Positions 29,945-41,640 of a stretch of DNA of 64,000 nucleotides are shown piece after piece; position 1 is the first letter of the stretch, and every line of letters starts with the position of its first letter. The stretch is from the NCBI GenBank assembly GCA_012845835.1, contig JABAKD010000005.1:9040823-9104822 (forward strand), read 5' to 3'. The translations under genes were made by a program, and so were the position numbers. The notes beneath the pieces were generated by a model. The model was not told the DNA's origin. It ran no database searches and saw nothing but the letters and a program-made list of their open reading frames with translations. This DNA comes from Undaria pinnatifida. Its lineage: Eukaryota > Sar > Phaeophyceae > Laminariales > Alariaceae.

Positions 29945-30435
29945 TATTAATATATGCTATACAGTATAGTATATAGCTCTTTTTGAGTGAAAAAAAAGAG
30001 TGGCAAAACATATATATATATAGCTTTTTTTGTGTGATACATAGCTCTTTTTGTGGGAAAAAAAAGGCGGCAAAACGTGTATATAGCTCTTTATGTGTGA
30101 TACATAGCTCTTTTTGTGGGAAAAAATCGGTGGCAAAACGTATATATAGCTCTTTTTGTGTGATATATAGCTCTTTTTGTGTGAATAAAAAAAAGTGGTA
30201 AAACGTATACCTGGTATATAATAGCTTTTTTTTGTGTGACAAAAAAAAAGTGGCAAAAAGTATATACAGCTTTTTTTGTGTGATATATAGCTCTTGTGTG
30301 AAAAAAAAAGTGGCAAAACGTATATATAGCTCTTTTTGTGTGATACTGGAGTATATAGCTCTTGTGTGAAAAAAAAAGCGGCAAAACGTATATGTAGCTC
30401 TTTTTTTGTGAAAAAAGTGGCAAAACGTGTATTAT
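29945..30435. repeat. TATATAGCTCTTTTTGTGTGA minisatellite
   Basis: Alternating TATATAGCTCTTTTTGTG and GGCAAAACGTATA blocks, about 8-10 copies. The minus frames are low complexity. Confidence 0.85.
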
Positions 30436-30584
30436 GGTTTCCACGGGGGGCGGATGCTCCTCGACCCAGAAAAAGTATCGAAATAAATGGCTGGGATGCT
30501 GCTTGTTGCGTCTTTACAATACTATATTCATTATTCCTGCAGGTAGTTTTTTTCTTTTTCCCTGTGTGGGGTTGATTTTCGGGT

Positions 30585-32275
30585 TGCATTTTTCATGTTT
30601 TCTTAGGTACATCAGTTTTTGGGTATTATTCGTAGTATATATGGGATTTGCTTATGCGGTTGATTTTTCATGTTTCGTACCCAAAGTCAGTTTCTTGGGT
30701 ACTCTTCGTAGTACCAGGTATACTGCTGCATAGTATAGGATTGCTTGTGGGGTTGCGTTTTGTCGTGTTTTTTCACAAGTCGGTTTTTGGGTACTATTCG
30801 CAGTGTGGGATTGCTCCTAGGGTTGCTTGCATCTTCATGTTTTCTCGAAAATTGGTGTTTGGGCACTATTCGTAGTACGGTATCGTTCAGGCAAAGTTTG
30901 GCTGGGATATCTTCGGGAATTTCCAACTAATGGCCTTCCATTGTCACCGATCTTATCGGGTTGGATTACTTTCTCGACGTCAGTTTTTGGGTACTATTCG
31001 TAGTAGTATAGGATTGATTGTCGAGTTGAACATTTTCATGTGTCCTTGGTATTTCAGTTTTTGGGTACTTTTCGTAGTGCCAGGTATATGATTGCTCATC
31101 GAGTTGAGCATTTCCACATTTACTCAAGCTCTGTATTCGGGTGCTATTCGTAATATAGGATTGCTCATCGAGTTGAGCATTTTCATGTGTTCTCGAGGTC
31201 AGTTTTGGGTACTATTCATAGTGTAGAATTGCTTATCGAGTAACATGTTCATGTTTTTTCACGGTTAGTTTTTGGGGTGCTATTCGTAGCATATGCAGGC
31301 AATTGCTTTCTATCGGATTTCATATTGCATGTCCATGTCTTCTTGGTAAATCAGTTTTTGGGTGCTATTCGACGCGAGCGAGTCGACGAGGACAGAAAAT
31401 AAATTCTGAATTATTCTCGCGAAAAAATGGAGGCATGTACCGTAGTGGGGAGGGGGGAGGAGGGCCCGCTACGTGACCCCGGGTCTGAGTTACAACTGGG
31501 AGGAAGAGCGAGAGTAGTGCGAGGGCAAATAAATGGGACGACGAAAACAAAACAAAAACAAATCGTAGTATATATGGGGTTTTGATTGCTTGTGCGGTTG
31601 CATATTCATGTTTACCCAGAGTCAATTTTTGGGTAGCATTCGTAGTAAGGTATACTGTATACTGCAGGATTGGTTATCGGGTGGCATTTTCATGTTTTCT
31701 CGAAATCAACTTTTTGGGTACTATTGGTAGTATAGAATTGCTTATTGAATTGCATTTTCATGTTTGTTAACTCAAAGTCAGTTGAGCATTTTGGTAGTAT
31801 AGGGTTGCTTATCGTGTTGCGTTTTTCATGTGTTCTCAAAATCAGTTTTCGGGTACTATTCGTAGTATATGGTTGCTTAATATCGGGTTATACGTTGTTC
31901 ATGTGTTCTCAAAGACAGGTTTTGGGTAGCATTTTCGTAGTACAGGGTTGCTTAATATCGGGTTATACGTTTTTTGTGTTTACTCAAAGTCATTTTTTGG
32001 GTAGCATTTTCGTAGTATAGGGTTGCTTGATATCGGGTTACACGTTTTTCATGTGTTCTCAAAATCCGTTTTTTGGGTACCGTTCGTAGTATAGGGCTGC
32101 TTAATGTCGGGTTATACGTTTTTCATGTGTTCTCAAAATAGAAGAGAGTTGCTTGATATCGGGTTACACGTTTTTCATGTGGTCTCAAAATCAGTTTTTT
32201 GGGTACCGTTCGTAGTATAGGGTTGCTTCATATCGGGTTATACGTTTTTCATGTGTTCTCAAAATCATTTTTTTT
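30585..32275. repeat. 70-80 bp satellite-like array (about 20 units)
   Basis: Core unit CAGTTTTTGGGTACTATTCG, TAGTATAGG(A/G)TTGCTTATCG, then TTTTCATGTGTTCTC. Later units are more uniform than earlier ones. Interrupted at 31372-31563 by a foreign insert. Confidence 0.85.
31372..31563 (-). repeat. Dispersed repeat inserted in the satellite array
   Basis: Non-satellite sequence including ACCCCGGGTCTGAGTTAC, inverse of ACCCAGACCCGGGGTC at about 48270. The related copy spans about 48190-48400. Confidence 0.65.
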
Positions 32276-32984
32276 CGAGTGCGATACTTGTATGAAATCC
32301 CTGAAATGTTATCAAGTTACTATATATAGTCTGTAGGACCCCCGGAAAAATGCCAGGTGCAGTATTCCCCTGGTACGGGAGTGCGACAACCGATATACAG
32401 CGATATTACCGCCGCCGCTGTCGGCGACGGATATATATGAAGGACACGCCGGCCTCCGTCGCCTTTAATTTATCGTTTTTTGCGAACGGCTACAAAGTAG
32501 AATATTACACCAATTGAACTTGAGTTGAGAAGTAAAACAAGAGGACGACACAAGCAACCCTCGTTAGTTTTGTTTTTCCGAAGAAAAAAAACGAACATAA
32601 TATAGTTTTTTCATTCAGGTGTGAGGTCGAAGGTTTCGTCGAAGCTCATCTTCGCAAGCTTTCTTGTATGACATGTGTGTTTTGTGTGGCATGATGTTTT
32701 CAGCCCCCGCCCTCCCAAGGGAAATGCGGCGGCGATGATTCTGCCACCGCGCTATCTCGTTCTTCTTTTCCTCTTCTTTCCTTTTAGTGTCCCCTTTTTG
32801 TGGCGTCGTTGGGGGGTATGGAGGCGATGATGATAGTGGTATATGTGCGCATCGCTCATTGTCGTCAGATACGCGTATAATAAGTTTGTAATGCTTGGGA
32901 GGGATTATTTTGCAATGAAGGCTGAAAAGCCTGCCGTATGGACTACGATACAGTTGAATACGCGCCGAGCATGGCATTGGCTGT
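32276..32984. other. Left flank of the gypsy insertion; no gene
   Basis: Contains one copy of the short hairpin motif (32618-32680, GTGTGAGGTCGAAG..GCTCATCTTCGCAAGCT). No supported coding frame. Confidence 0.4.
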
Positions 32985-33252
32985 TGTTAAGATACGGCCT
33001 CGAAAAGCCTGTAATTATCCGAATTTGAGATCATTTGGATGGGCTTCGTATGATAAGGCTGGCGTTTTGTATTCGGAAAAGTTAGGAAATAGATCGGAGG
33101 CACGTGCCTCCGATCTCAGAAGCTATCCGGGGCTCTGGTGGAATCCAAAAAGCTACGTCTCTACGAAGGCAAAGAAAGTGAGTACTCACCGAGGACCTGC
33201 TCAGTTGGCAGACCTGCAGGGGGCACTCTGTGTTCCCACCTATAACCTTACA
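32985..33252 (+). repeat. Gypsy 5' LTR
   Basis: 268 bp with TG...CA ends. It carries the palindrome GGAGGCACGTGCCTCC and matches the 3' LTR across its length. It is preceded by the CTGT target site copy at 32981-32984. The base after it begins ATGGCGTCGACGG, which combines a possible TGG-type primer-binding site with the first gag ATG. Confidence 0.9.
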
Positions 33253-33253
33253 A

Positions 33254-34176
33254 ATGGCGTCGACGGCAGGACCGCTACGGGGAGTGAGCGTTTTTTTGTC
33301 TCCGGAGACAGATGTGGTGTTGGAGGTGGTTCGGGTGGCGGCAAATGAGCAGTTTCCGGCTTTCCTGCCTTCGTTGTACCCTGGTTCGAAGTCAACGGAC
33401 CCGCGGCCATACGCCTCGTTGGATGCTATGTGGCGGGCTTTTAGTGACTTGAGCGCATAATAAAAACCACCTGCCGTCAACGGCGAAACATTTTTTTCTC
33501 TCCTTGTTTCTTCGACGGGAGCGCGGTCATCCGCCCCGTCGGGACCCCGGCCCGCCGATCATGGGCGCGACCAGGACCGAGTGCCGTCCCAGTCGCTTTC
33601 GTGGCAGACGGGATCGAGCCATTATTCAACTGTCATGCTCGTCGATGATTTATCTGACCCTTGGCTTGACCACACATCGAACTGCTGGCCACTAAAAGAG
33701 CATCGTTATGCAGAAGTTTTCTTTGTTATTGCCTCGTTTAAGACAGACGACCCTCCCCTTTGAAGCGGCCTCCTTTCACCTCGCGCTGATGCCCTCCGAG
33801 AAAACCGGGGGCTTTGCCTCAATTGCCACGAAGACAACTATTCCTTCAGGCATTGTAGGCATCCTTTCATTAATGCGAGCGGCTGCTTGAACCCTGAACT
33901 TGGCCAACTCGGCGACGATGACGCACACCGACGTTGACAAACACGCATAGTCTGCTACCGCCGAGACGATAAATCTTATCGCCCGAACAAGAAAAGCCGT
34001 CGCCATCTTTCAGGTCAATCGCGAGGGTACCACCAGGATCAGGGCCAGGTAAACTGTCACGATACCACATACACGTCGGATCACGATGATGGTATCCCGC
34101 CCTCGCCCGCCTCTTCTGCCCCCGCTCCTGCTCCTCGAATGCGCTTTGGAGCCGCCCACAACCCGGGCGAAAATAC
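33254..34176 (+). pseudogene. Gypsy gag remnant with altered zinc knuckle
   Basis: An ATG directly after the 5' LTR opens a frame reading MASTAGPLRGVSVFLSPETD, which stops at 33458-33460. A second frame further on reads VMLVDDLSDPWLDHTSNCWP, then a TGA, then CLNCHEDNYSFRHC at 33815-33856. This has CCHC knuckle spacing with Tyr where the His should be. Frame changes and stops show decay. The sequence is cut at 34176 by the nested copia LTR. As the nucleocapsid part of gag it would have bound the element's RNA. Confidence 0.65.
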
Positions 34177-34596
34177 TGTTGGTAAACTCGTGGCTTCTGG
34201 GGAAAAGATGTTGTATTATTGAGCAATTGCCCTTCTGAGACAGGTAGGCAAGGTGGAGTGAGCAGGGTGGGGGCGCTCGTGGGCGCGCACAACCTCACCC
34301 TCCGTACCACAAACAATACCCCTAACATGACAATAGCCTGATAGTCAGACCTACAGCAACAATGCCTGAACCTTCCTACTGGATAAGTGTCCAATGTACC
34401 ACATACCAATGTACCGACACACACACCTACGGTCCATTGTATAGCTCGTACTTGTGTACAACCTACCGAAGTACCACAAAGAATATTCCCAGAATATCCA
34501 GCATCAACTTACTACAATTGACAATTCAATATTCAAACTATCCAATCAGATGATCTACAGCAGCTCGGCCGATACACACTTCCGCTATCACCAACA
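34177..34596 (-). repeat. Copia 3' LTR (left copy)
   Basis: 420 bp with perfect 7-bp terminal inverted repeats (TGTTGGT/ACCAACA), adjacent to the purine tract at 34597-34610 on the internal side. Confidence 0.9.
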
Positions 34597-34667
34597 CCCT
34601 CCCTAGGGGCTGTTGTATCTACCAGACCCACAACATGCAGTATGACAAACAAAAATAATTCAGACTC

Positions 34668-37600
34668 CTACTTCCTAGAGCCCAATGCAAAGTCACGGTG
34701 AACTTCAGAAATACTTCTCGGCAGAGCCTTCGTGAGGATGTCCGCATGTTGTTTTTCGCTGGGAACATGCGTGATCTCGATCACACCCTCCTCGGTCAGA
34801 TTTCAAAGAAAGTGGTGCCTCACGTCGATGTGCTTACTCCTGCTCGAGCTGAGCGGATTCTCTGCAAGCAAGCGCAATCGCTCCCTCGTTGTCCTCAAGG
34901 ACGTCAATTTTACGAGGCTCCACACTAGACCTCAAGAACTGAAGCATACCGTTCACAAACAGAGACTCCTTCACACCATCGCCCATCGCAAGATAGTCTG
35001 CCTCAGAAGTCGACTGCGAAACGCATTTCTGCGTCCAAGAAAGCCAAGCTAAAAGACAGGCAGCCACAATAACTAGTGCTCCCGAAACTGATCTACGATC
35101 AGTGGCATTGCTGGCAAAGTCTGCATCTACGAACACCAACGTGCCTACGTCATCAACCGTACTGTCTCTCTTGTACTTCAGAGTTAGATGTGCCGTTTCC
35201 AGAAGATAGTTCAGAATCTTCTGAGCTGCCTTCCAGTCTCTCTTCTTTGGCTCGTGAGAGTGCCTCGCCACCGCCCGCACAGCATTCGAGATGTCGGGCC
35301 TCGTCCCATTGGCGACCCACATCAGGCACCCCACCACCTCTCGGAACGGCACATCTCCTGCCTCCTCATCCTCCATCACGGACCTGTTATCGTTAGCAGG
35401 GGAAGCAGGGATCGGGCTGGTGCGACAAATTTTGAATCTCTCAAGCACACTCCTGATGTAACTCTCCTGAGAAATCTCAATCGTGCCAGCCTCGCGGTCG
35501 CGAATAAATGCGCAACCAAGAAAGAACTTGACCTCACCCAAATTCTTCGTAGGAAGAGAATCGCCTAGAGCTTCTACAACCACCTTGGCAAGACTCTTAG
35601 TTCCTGCATACAGAATGTCATCCACGTGAATCGCGACCATCCCTATCACTTCGTCTCCCATCATGAAACGCAGCACACAGGGGTCACACAGAGACTGCTC
35701 GAAACCAATCCTCTTTAGATCCGATACTAGCCTCTTGTAAAATGTTCTAGATGCCTGCTTCAATCCGTACAAACTCTTGTTCAGACGGACAACCTTTCCT
35801 GACATCGAACCACAGCCAGAAGGCAACTTCATAAACACCTCGTGATCCAACTTCGACTGAACAAACGCCTGCTCAATGTCCCAGTGGAGTAATTCCAAAT
35901 CATGCTTGCACGCCAATGCTACCAACAATCGAATTGATGCAGGATTTGCAGTAGGCGAGAAAGTCTCAAGATAGTCTATACCATACTTCTGCCTGAAGCC
36001 CTTCGCGACAAGCCTAGCCTTGGCCTTCACTATCTTTCCTGTTTCGTCTGCTTTCCATTTGAAAACCCATCTAGCATCTATCACGTTACAGCCTATTGGG
36101 ATCTTTACCGCTAACGTGAACGTTCCTGCCCTTATCAAGCCTTCAACTTCTGCAGACATAGCTCCATCCCAAATCGTGGCGTACTTCGATTGCCGGGCTT
36201 CTTGATAGCTATCAGGCTCAGACTCTACGTCCTGCACCAGTTTTTTCGGCAATTCCACTGCGTCACCTGCTCTCTGCTCCGCCAACAGCGCATATATTAT
36301 CTCTGTTGCGCAGACGGGCCCTAGAGTGGCCACAAGGCCAGATACATTCTGCCGGTTAACTGCACGGGTTTGCGCGCGAGTTCTACCTTCTCTTACTTCA
36401 TCATTCTCACGCGCAGGGTTGTTGAAATCAGCTAGCTCAGCTACATGCCGCGGACGACGAGCAACTGGAGGAGATGCCTCTGCCTCCTGCCCTCTCGGCC
36501 CTACAGACTCTGTATCCTACTCTTCAGGACCCACCGACTCTAGTTCCCCCACATCTTGCCCTCCCTGCCCCTCACCATAGGTGAACTCAGGTGCTGGAGA
36601 CGACACAGAGGGAACGGGCGAAGATGGCACAGAGGGGGCAAACGGCGATCGACCTACACTCTCTGCGTCAACACTTTCAACCACATCGACTGCTTCACCA
36701 GGGGGGACCACTACCTCGTTCGTTGCTGCACCAGAGGGGACCACTGCCGCGTTATTTCGCAACAGTGTGTGGGCAACTCCCCTCCCTACAAGCGGCCATA
36801 CCTCGGCTTCTACATCGTTGTCACTTTCCTCCCCTCCCTCCTGCGCGATCTCTATCGGCAACGGAGGTTGCGGTGGAGGGAGTTGTGACGGCAACGCCTC
36901 CCACGTTACATCCCTCGTTTCCTGAATAGTCCCAGCCCTCGTAAGTACTCTATGACAATCACGCGGGTGGTCTCTCGAAGGACCGACATAAAAGCAACTT
37001 TCACCCTTCGGAAACAGCTTCGACGGTCGCTGCCACTTGCAGTATGCCGGTTTCAAAAATTGATAAGGTTTTGCAGGACGAGCTTCCCCATACCACATTT
37101 CATACGGCAACTTGGAATCGGGGTTAGCAGAACAAGCCGTGTGATTAAGTGCCTCGCAAGCCCAGTGCATTGCCTCAGCCCAGAGTCTTTCAGTCTTAGG
37201 TAACTGTACATGCCCAAAAAGAACTTTCGCCTGAACACGAGCCGCCATTGCGGCCTCCTCTATCAATCCCAAGCCACGCTATACAACACCGTTGCATTGA
37301 GGACTGTAAGCTGGGATGAACTCTTGCTTAATCAAGAGCTCATTGCACACAGATGCAAATCCTCCACCAAAAAACTCCCCTCCATTGTCAGATCTAACAA
37401 TCTCAACCAATGATGGGATTCCATCAGCACGCACACTAGCAAGAAAACTCCGGAAAGCACTCGCAGCGTCTGATTTACTTCTCAGGAAATAGATCCATGC
37501 ACGCCTTGTGAAATCATCCTTCACAATCATGGGGTAATACTTTCCCCCTATGGACACAACGGCCTTCTTCCCTCCCAGGTCAACATAAACTCTCCCTAAC

Positions 37601-37903
37601 TTTTTATCTGATCTACAGTTAGTTTCACGAGCAATCCCTTTTCTAATTGCCTTCGACATCGAACATCCCGTACAAGCATGTAGGCTACCAGTCAACTTGA
37701 TACCCAGTCGCTTTGCAGTAGTACGAAGCAATCCTTCATGTGAGTGAGCATAAATGTTATGAAAGTCATTCACATCCATACTCGTTTTGTGCTTGGGGTT
37801 TGAAGGAGTGAGAGCAGCCAACACGGATCCAATAGAGTCATCACCCACACGATACGCAGTCACAACAAGCATGCCATCGAAATTCTCAAAAGTCACATGT
37901 CAG
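34668..37903 (-). pseudogene. Copia pol: GAG-pre-integrase, integrase, RT, RNase H with stops
   Basis: One frame runs from about 37900 to 34834 with in-frame stops at about 37900 (TGA), 37279-37281 (TAG) and 36517-36519 (TAG), then a frameshift and a TGA in the RNase H tail. Visible parts: GAG-pre-integrase (HNIYAHSHEGLL..CTGCSMSKA); integrase (VDLGG, IVRSDNGGEFF, then NGVV-stop-RG); RT with LETFSPTA, WDIEQAF, YGLKQA and HVDDIL; RNase H with VDADFAS, SEADYLAM and EDNEGAIALA. The C-terminal tail reads KHIDVRHHF, then PSEKQHADILTKALPR, ending at TAG 34668-34670. The first pol stop falls on the catalytic Glu position of integrase. Confidence 0.88.
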
Positions 37904-37957
37904 TGGAAAGCAGTCATCACACCACGAGGACCACCAAGACCATTCCATGACTCGACA

Positions 37958-38290
37958 TCAAATTCTGCGCTGCTGGGGGAAAAAAGGTTGTACCCCAATT
38001 TGGGACAGAAACACCATGGTATCATTCCAGGTATCCCTCAGGTCCGAGTCAGTTTGGGACAGAAGCACTAACAACTCAGATATCTCACCGTTTTTATGCT
38101 TGTCGTCCTTGGATGATCCGGTCTGGGAGGGATGAGCGATCACACGAGCCAGACAGTCCTTCTTCACGTGACCGACCTCCCCACACTTGAAACACTTTCC
38201 TTGAAAGGCCGTTTTCTTAGATGAATCAGACTCGTAGTTCTGCTTTTTCGCACTCTTCTTCTCAGGCCTAGACATCAGAGCAACACTGTT
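37958..38290 (-). pseudogene. Copia gag zinc knuckle segment; protease missing
   Basis: The minus frame reads RPEKKSAKKQ, then CFKCGEVGHVKKDC, a perfect CX2CX4HX4C knuckle. The segment between here and the GAG-pre-integrase is only about 60-100 codons and lacks an aspartic protease DSGA motif, so the protease has been lost by internal deletion or is unrecognisable. Confidence 0.75.
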
Positions 38291-39473
38291 TCTTCGGACC
38301 ACCTTGAGTCTGCAAGTCGAGGTACCGTTCACGCACTTTAGTCTCTATGAACGACGGGTCATTCGGGCAGAACACCACCAGAGTTTCACGCAGAGTCTTA
38401 TATTCATGCGACAGCCCCTCGAGCATCAGGTTGCACACCTCTCTGTCATCTTTCTTGACTTCCAGCATTTGAAGCACACCAAGCGTCTCTCTCACAGATG
38501 CAAAGAAGATCGAGGGATTCTCATTCGAACGCATGCGCAGTGATTTGAGTTTCTCCTCCTGCACACGAATCTGACTCTGGCTCAACGGCAGAAAATGATC
38601 TTTCAGCACTCGAAAACCCTTGCTGGAAGAACCAGCGTGGCGAACCATAGTTTTCAGACTATCCTTCTTCAAGCAGTCGAACAGAAACCACCATGCCATC
38701 TCAGCCTGACGCAGCACACCCACACTGAATCCTTTCTCTACCCAGCGGGTCAAGTCGAAACCAATGTCAGCAATCGGAATCTCAGTCTCGGAAACAAACG
38801 CCTCATACAGATTGTTGTGCCGGGCACTTAACAGAAAATTCTGCGACCATGAGGGGTAAGACACGTCTGTCCCATCGAAAGCAGGAGCCTTGGGAACTTT
38901 GAAAGGACCCCCACCCAACTTCTCTCCTGTATCAGTAATGCCGGCCCCAGGAATCAGATGGTTTCCACTGGCGACACTTTCCCACCACCTGCTCGACGGA
39001 GTAGGTTCGGGAGGAACAGAGGACTGGCTTCCGAGAGCCCTACCTACAGTCCCGGGAACGAAAGACTGGCTACCTACAGCCCCACTTCCAATCCCAATCG
39101 AACCAAAGCTTGCAGCACCAGCAGAGGAGCGATTAACAGCGAATACATTAGGGTTCAAGCCTGAGCCAGCAAGGCTACTACTCCCAACCCCCATGCTGGA
39201 CACGCCAAGGCCTTGGGCATCGCCCCCCGTACCTCCCGCGGTCCTGCCAGTAGCATCATCGGTAGAATGCGTACCAGCAGCATACTCTGTTCCGCCGCCT
39301 CCCGGCGCGACAGCAGACACAGAGGACTCCACTTGCTCCTTCTGTTGATCAACAAGCGACGTGACTAGAGTCGTAAGTTGGGACAATTGCGTCTCTAGGG
39401 AAACCATCCTCTCACCAACATCCTGCGGATTACTCTGAACTCGGCCACCCGCAGGTGTCCCCGGTTCAGCCAT
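38268..39473 (-). pseudogene. Copia gag (401 codons, ends by frameshift)
   Basis: Opens with a true ATG (MAEPGTPAGGRVQ) 90 bp inside the 5' LTR. The N-terminus has a short coiled coil (VSLETQLSQLTTLVTSLVDQ), then a Gly/Ser-rich linker. The second half is the copia gag core (FDGTDVSYPSWSQNFLLSAR through RYLDLQTQGG). Near 38285 the frame shifts, so the zinc knuckle is in another frame. It forms the particle shell in family members. Confidence 0.8.
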
Positions 39474-39564
39474 GATGAGACAGGTTGATCAGGCCTCTCT
39501 CGTACAGCAGTCTAGTGTAGTCCAAGGGGACGACGGAGCAGTAGACACCTTTGACGCTATAGCG

Positions 39565-39984
39565 TGTTGGTAAACTCGTGGCTTCTGGGGAAAAGATGTT
39601 GTATTATTGAGCAATTGCCCTTCTGAGACAGGTAGGCAAGGTGGAGTGAGCAGGGTGGGGGCGCTCGTGGGCGCGCACAACCTCACCCTCCGTACCACAA
39701 ACAATACCCCTAACATGACAATAGCCTGATAGTCAGACCTACAGCAACAATGCCTGAACATTCCTACTGGATAAATGTCCAATGAACCACATACCAATGT
39801 ACCGACACACACACCTACGGTCCATTGTATAGCTCGTACTTGTGTACAACCTACCGAAGTACCACAAAGAATATTCCCAGAATATCCAGCATCAACTTAC
39901 TACAATTGACAATTCAATATTCAAACTATCCAATCAGATGATCTACAGCAGCTCGGCCGATACACACTGCCGCTATCACCAACA
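39565..39984 (-). repeat. Copia 5' LTR (right copy)
   Basis: 420 bp, near-identical to the left copy. On the internal side the minus strand continues CGCTATAGCGTC, with no obvious TGG-type primer site, suggesting that this family primes with an internal tRNA segment or that the site is diverged. Confidence 0.9.
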
Positions 39985-40308
39985 CATCTTGCTCCCTAGG
40001 GCCTGGTGCTCCCGCACGGGGACACTACGGCCCAAAGAGCCGAGGACTGGTGTTCCCAGAAGGGAACATTGCAGACCCACAAATGTCCAACGAGGCTACC
40101 GACGGGTTGGCACCGTCGGTTTTTGCCATTTTTCGTGCGCAGTAAGAGCGGATTCTCGCGCTTTTCCGACAACGAGCGAAGAAAGACCCGGGGCGAGATA
40201 CCTCGGGTTCGGATTCGCGTCGTGCTTCCGAGGCCTGGTGTTCCTGTATGGGGACATTGCAGGCCCAAATTCCAACTCGGCTTTTGACCCTTCTCTCGAA
40301 TACTCCAC

Positions 40309-40783
40309 AGACAAATTGGTGTTATTCTGGCAGCCCCCATCCTATTTTCCACCGTGGTCCCCTTCGTCGTTTTGCCGTGGACTACGTGCCATATTCTTGC
40401 GCGGAGCAGTACATGATTGCCGAAAAGACCAGGCTTTTCCAAGACCATCGAGCAGGGGGGCTCACCATGTCGTCGCCTAGTGCAAGCACACGCAAACGCA
40501 TCGGTCGAGGCGTGCGCAACTTTGACTCCGGTGTTGGGGACAGGGAGAAGCAAAACACCGTGTTATCTGGCACCTACGCCAAATTCACGCAGAATCCAGC
40601 CCTAAAAAAAAACACCTTTTGAGCTCTGACAACAAGCTTCTGGCTGAATCCAGCCCTCTGGACCCGGTGTGGGGCATTGGTCTCCGGGCGGATGGTCCCA
40701 GGGCCAACAACCCATGCCAGGGGAGTGGAAAAACTTGCTCGGTGAAGCACTTTCTGCCGTTCGCGAAGCTATTCGCGACAATG
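40309..40783 (+). pseudogene. NADAR-family domain (ADP-ribose glycosidase type) inside the gypsy element, frameshifted
   Basis: Three frames together give the ordered motifs of the NADAR/YbiA family (DUF1768): DKLVLFWQPPSYF, then YSCAEQYMIAEKTRLFQDH, RIGRGVRNFD, YAKFTQNPALK, a TGA, then LLAESSPLDPVWGIGL and finally WKNLLGEALSAVREAIRDN. Known NADAR proteins remove ADP-ribose from nucleic acid or act on related riboflavin and NAD metabolites. The conserved EQY and WGIGL motifs are visible. It is on the same strand as the gypsy integrase and between its LTRs, so it travelled with the element. Frameshifts near 40375 and 40715 and the stop at 40619 make this copy inactive. Whether it is a normal part of this retrotransposon family or a captured host gene cannot be told from one copy. 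Confidence 0.75.
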
Positions 40784-41466
40784 AGGCCGGGTCGGCGCAC
40801 CCGGCCTCCCCTAGTCGGTTCCGCACCTGCACTGCGAATGCAAGAACCAAGAAATCTCGTCCGCGCCGCGACCGGGCCGTTAACAGCGGCCAGCGCTCGC
40901 AAACCTTCCCCTTCGGCGTTTCCGACCTATTTCTCGGGCGCGTTGGCCAATTAAAAGCCGTGGAGTTTTGGAGATAGCTCCTGGCGTCGGCCCTGACCTT
41001 GCGCTGTCAAAACACGGCCTCTGTTTCGTCGAGGGTAGTGTGACGCTGGACGACGTTTTGTTCACTATGCAAATCGCGTGTATCAGTCGAGCAACGCTCG
41101 ACTCGGAGAGGCACTGAACTCCTCTAGATTTGGGGACCGGCAGCATTGTTTGGGCTCCCAAACGCCTCCGAGGGTACTGTGGGGAACAAAGTTCCGCATA
41201 TCCTCCGGTCACAAGACACAGGAGAGCATTGGCAAGTTGGGGACCCTCAATGCACGAGTCCAGCGGTAGCTTGAGTTCGTCACCGCGTTCGATTGCACAC
41301 TCGAGTACCGCAAAGGCAGCGCCAACGGCATCACCGATTTTTTTGGCCCGTTTTCCAGAGCCTGCTACGGAGTACGACCGCAGTGGCTTGACAAACTTCA
41401 ACCTCGTGGGGTAGACAAGCCCCAACTCCGTTGGAGATATCTGCGCGCTCCCTCCTCGCCGACCCC

Positions 41467-41640
41467 AGGGGTCGGTTTGGGTGGACTCGCGCCCCTCGCC
41501 GAAAGCACTGTCTTGGGTGGGTTCGTGCCCCACACCGAAAGCACTGCTTTGGGTGGACTCGAACCCCTCGCCGAAAGCACTGTCTTGGGTGGGCTCGTGC
41601 CCCGCACTGAACATGCTGCCTTGGGTGGGCTCCCTCTCAC
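41467..41640 (+). repeat. 36-bp tandem repeat within gypsy internal region
   Basis: About four to five units of a 36-bp repeat (core CCGAAAGCACTG, TTGGGTGGG). The plus frame encodes 12-residue units such as AESTVLGGLVPH; the minus frame is also open. It lies between the NADAR-like region and the integrase, where the protease-RT-RNase H block would be expected. A low-complexity linker is the simplest reading. Confidence 0.7.

Larger units (their letters stand above)
34177..39984 (-). mobile_element. Ty1/copia retrotransposon nested in the gypsy element
   Basis: Two 420-bp LTRs (34177-34596 and 39565-39984) begin TGTTGGT and end ACCAACA. By eye they differ at only about four positions, so insertion or LTR conversion was far more recent than for the gypsy host. 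The purine tract AGGGAGGG abuts the left (3') LTR, as expected for a minus-strand element. Order on the minus strand: gag, zinc knuckle, GAG-pre-integrase, integrase, RT, RNase H. The flanks (AATAC on the left, CATCT on the right) do not match, so no target duplication is seen. Several stops make it non-functional. Confidence 0.9.

Noticed and set aside
30585-32275. CRISPR array
   Set aside because: Units are contiguous and diverged with no unique spacers, and the genome is eukaryotic.
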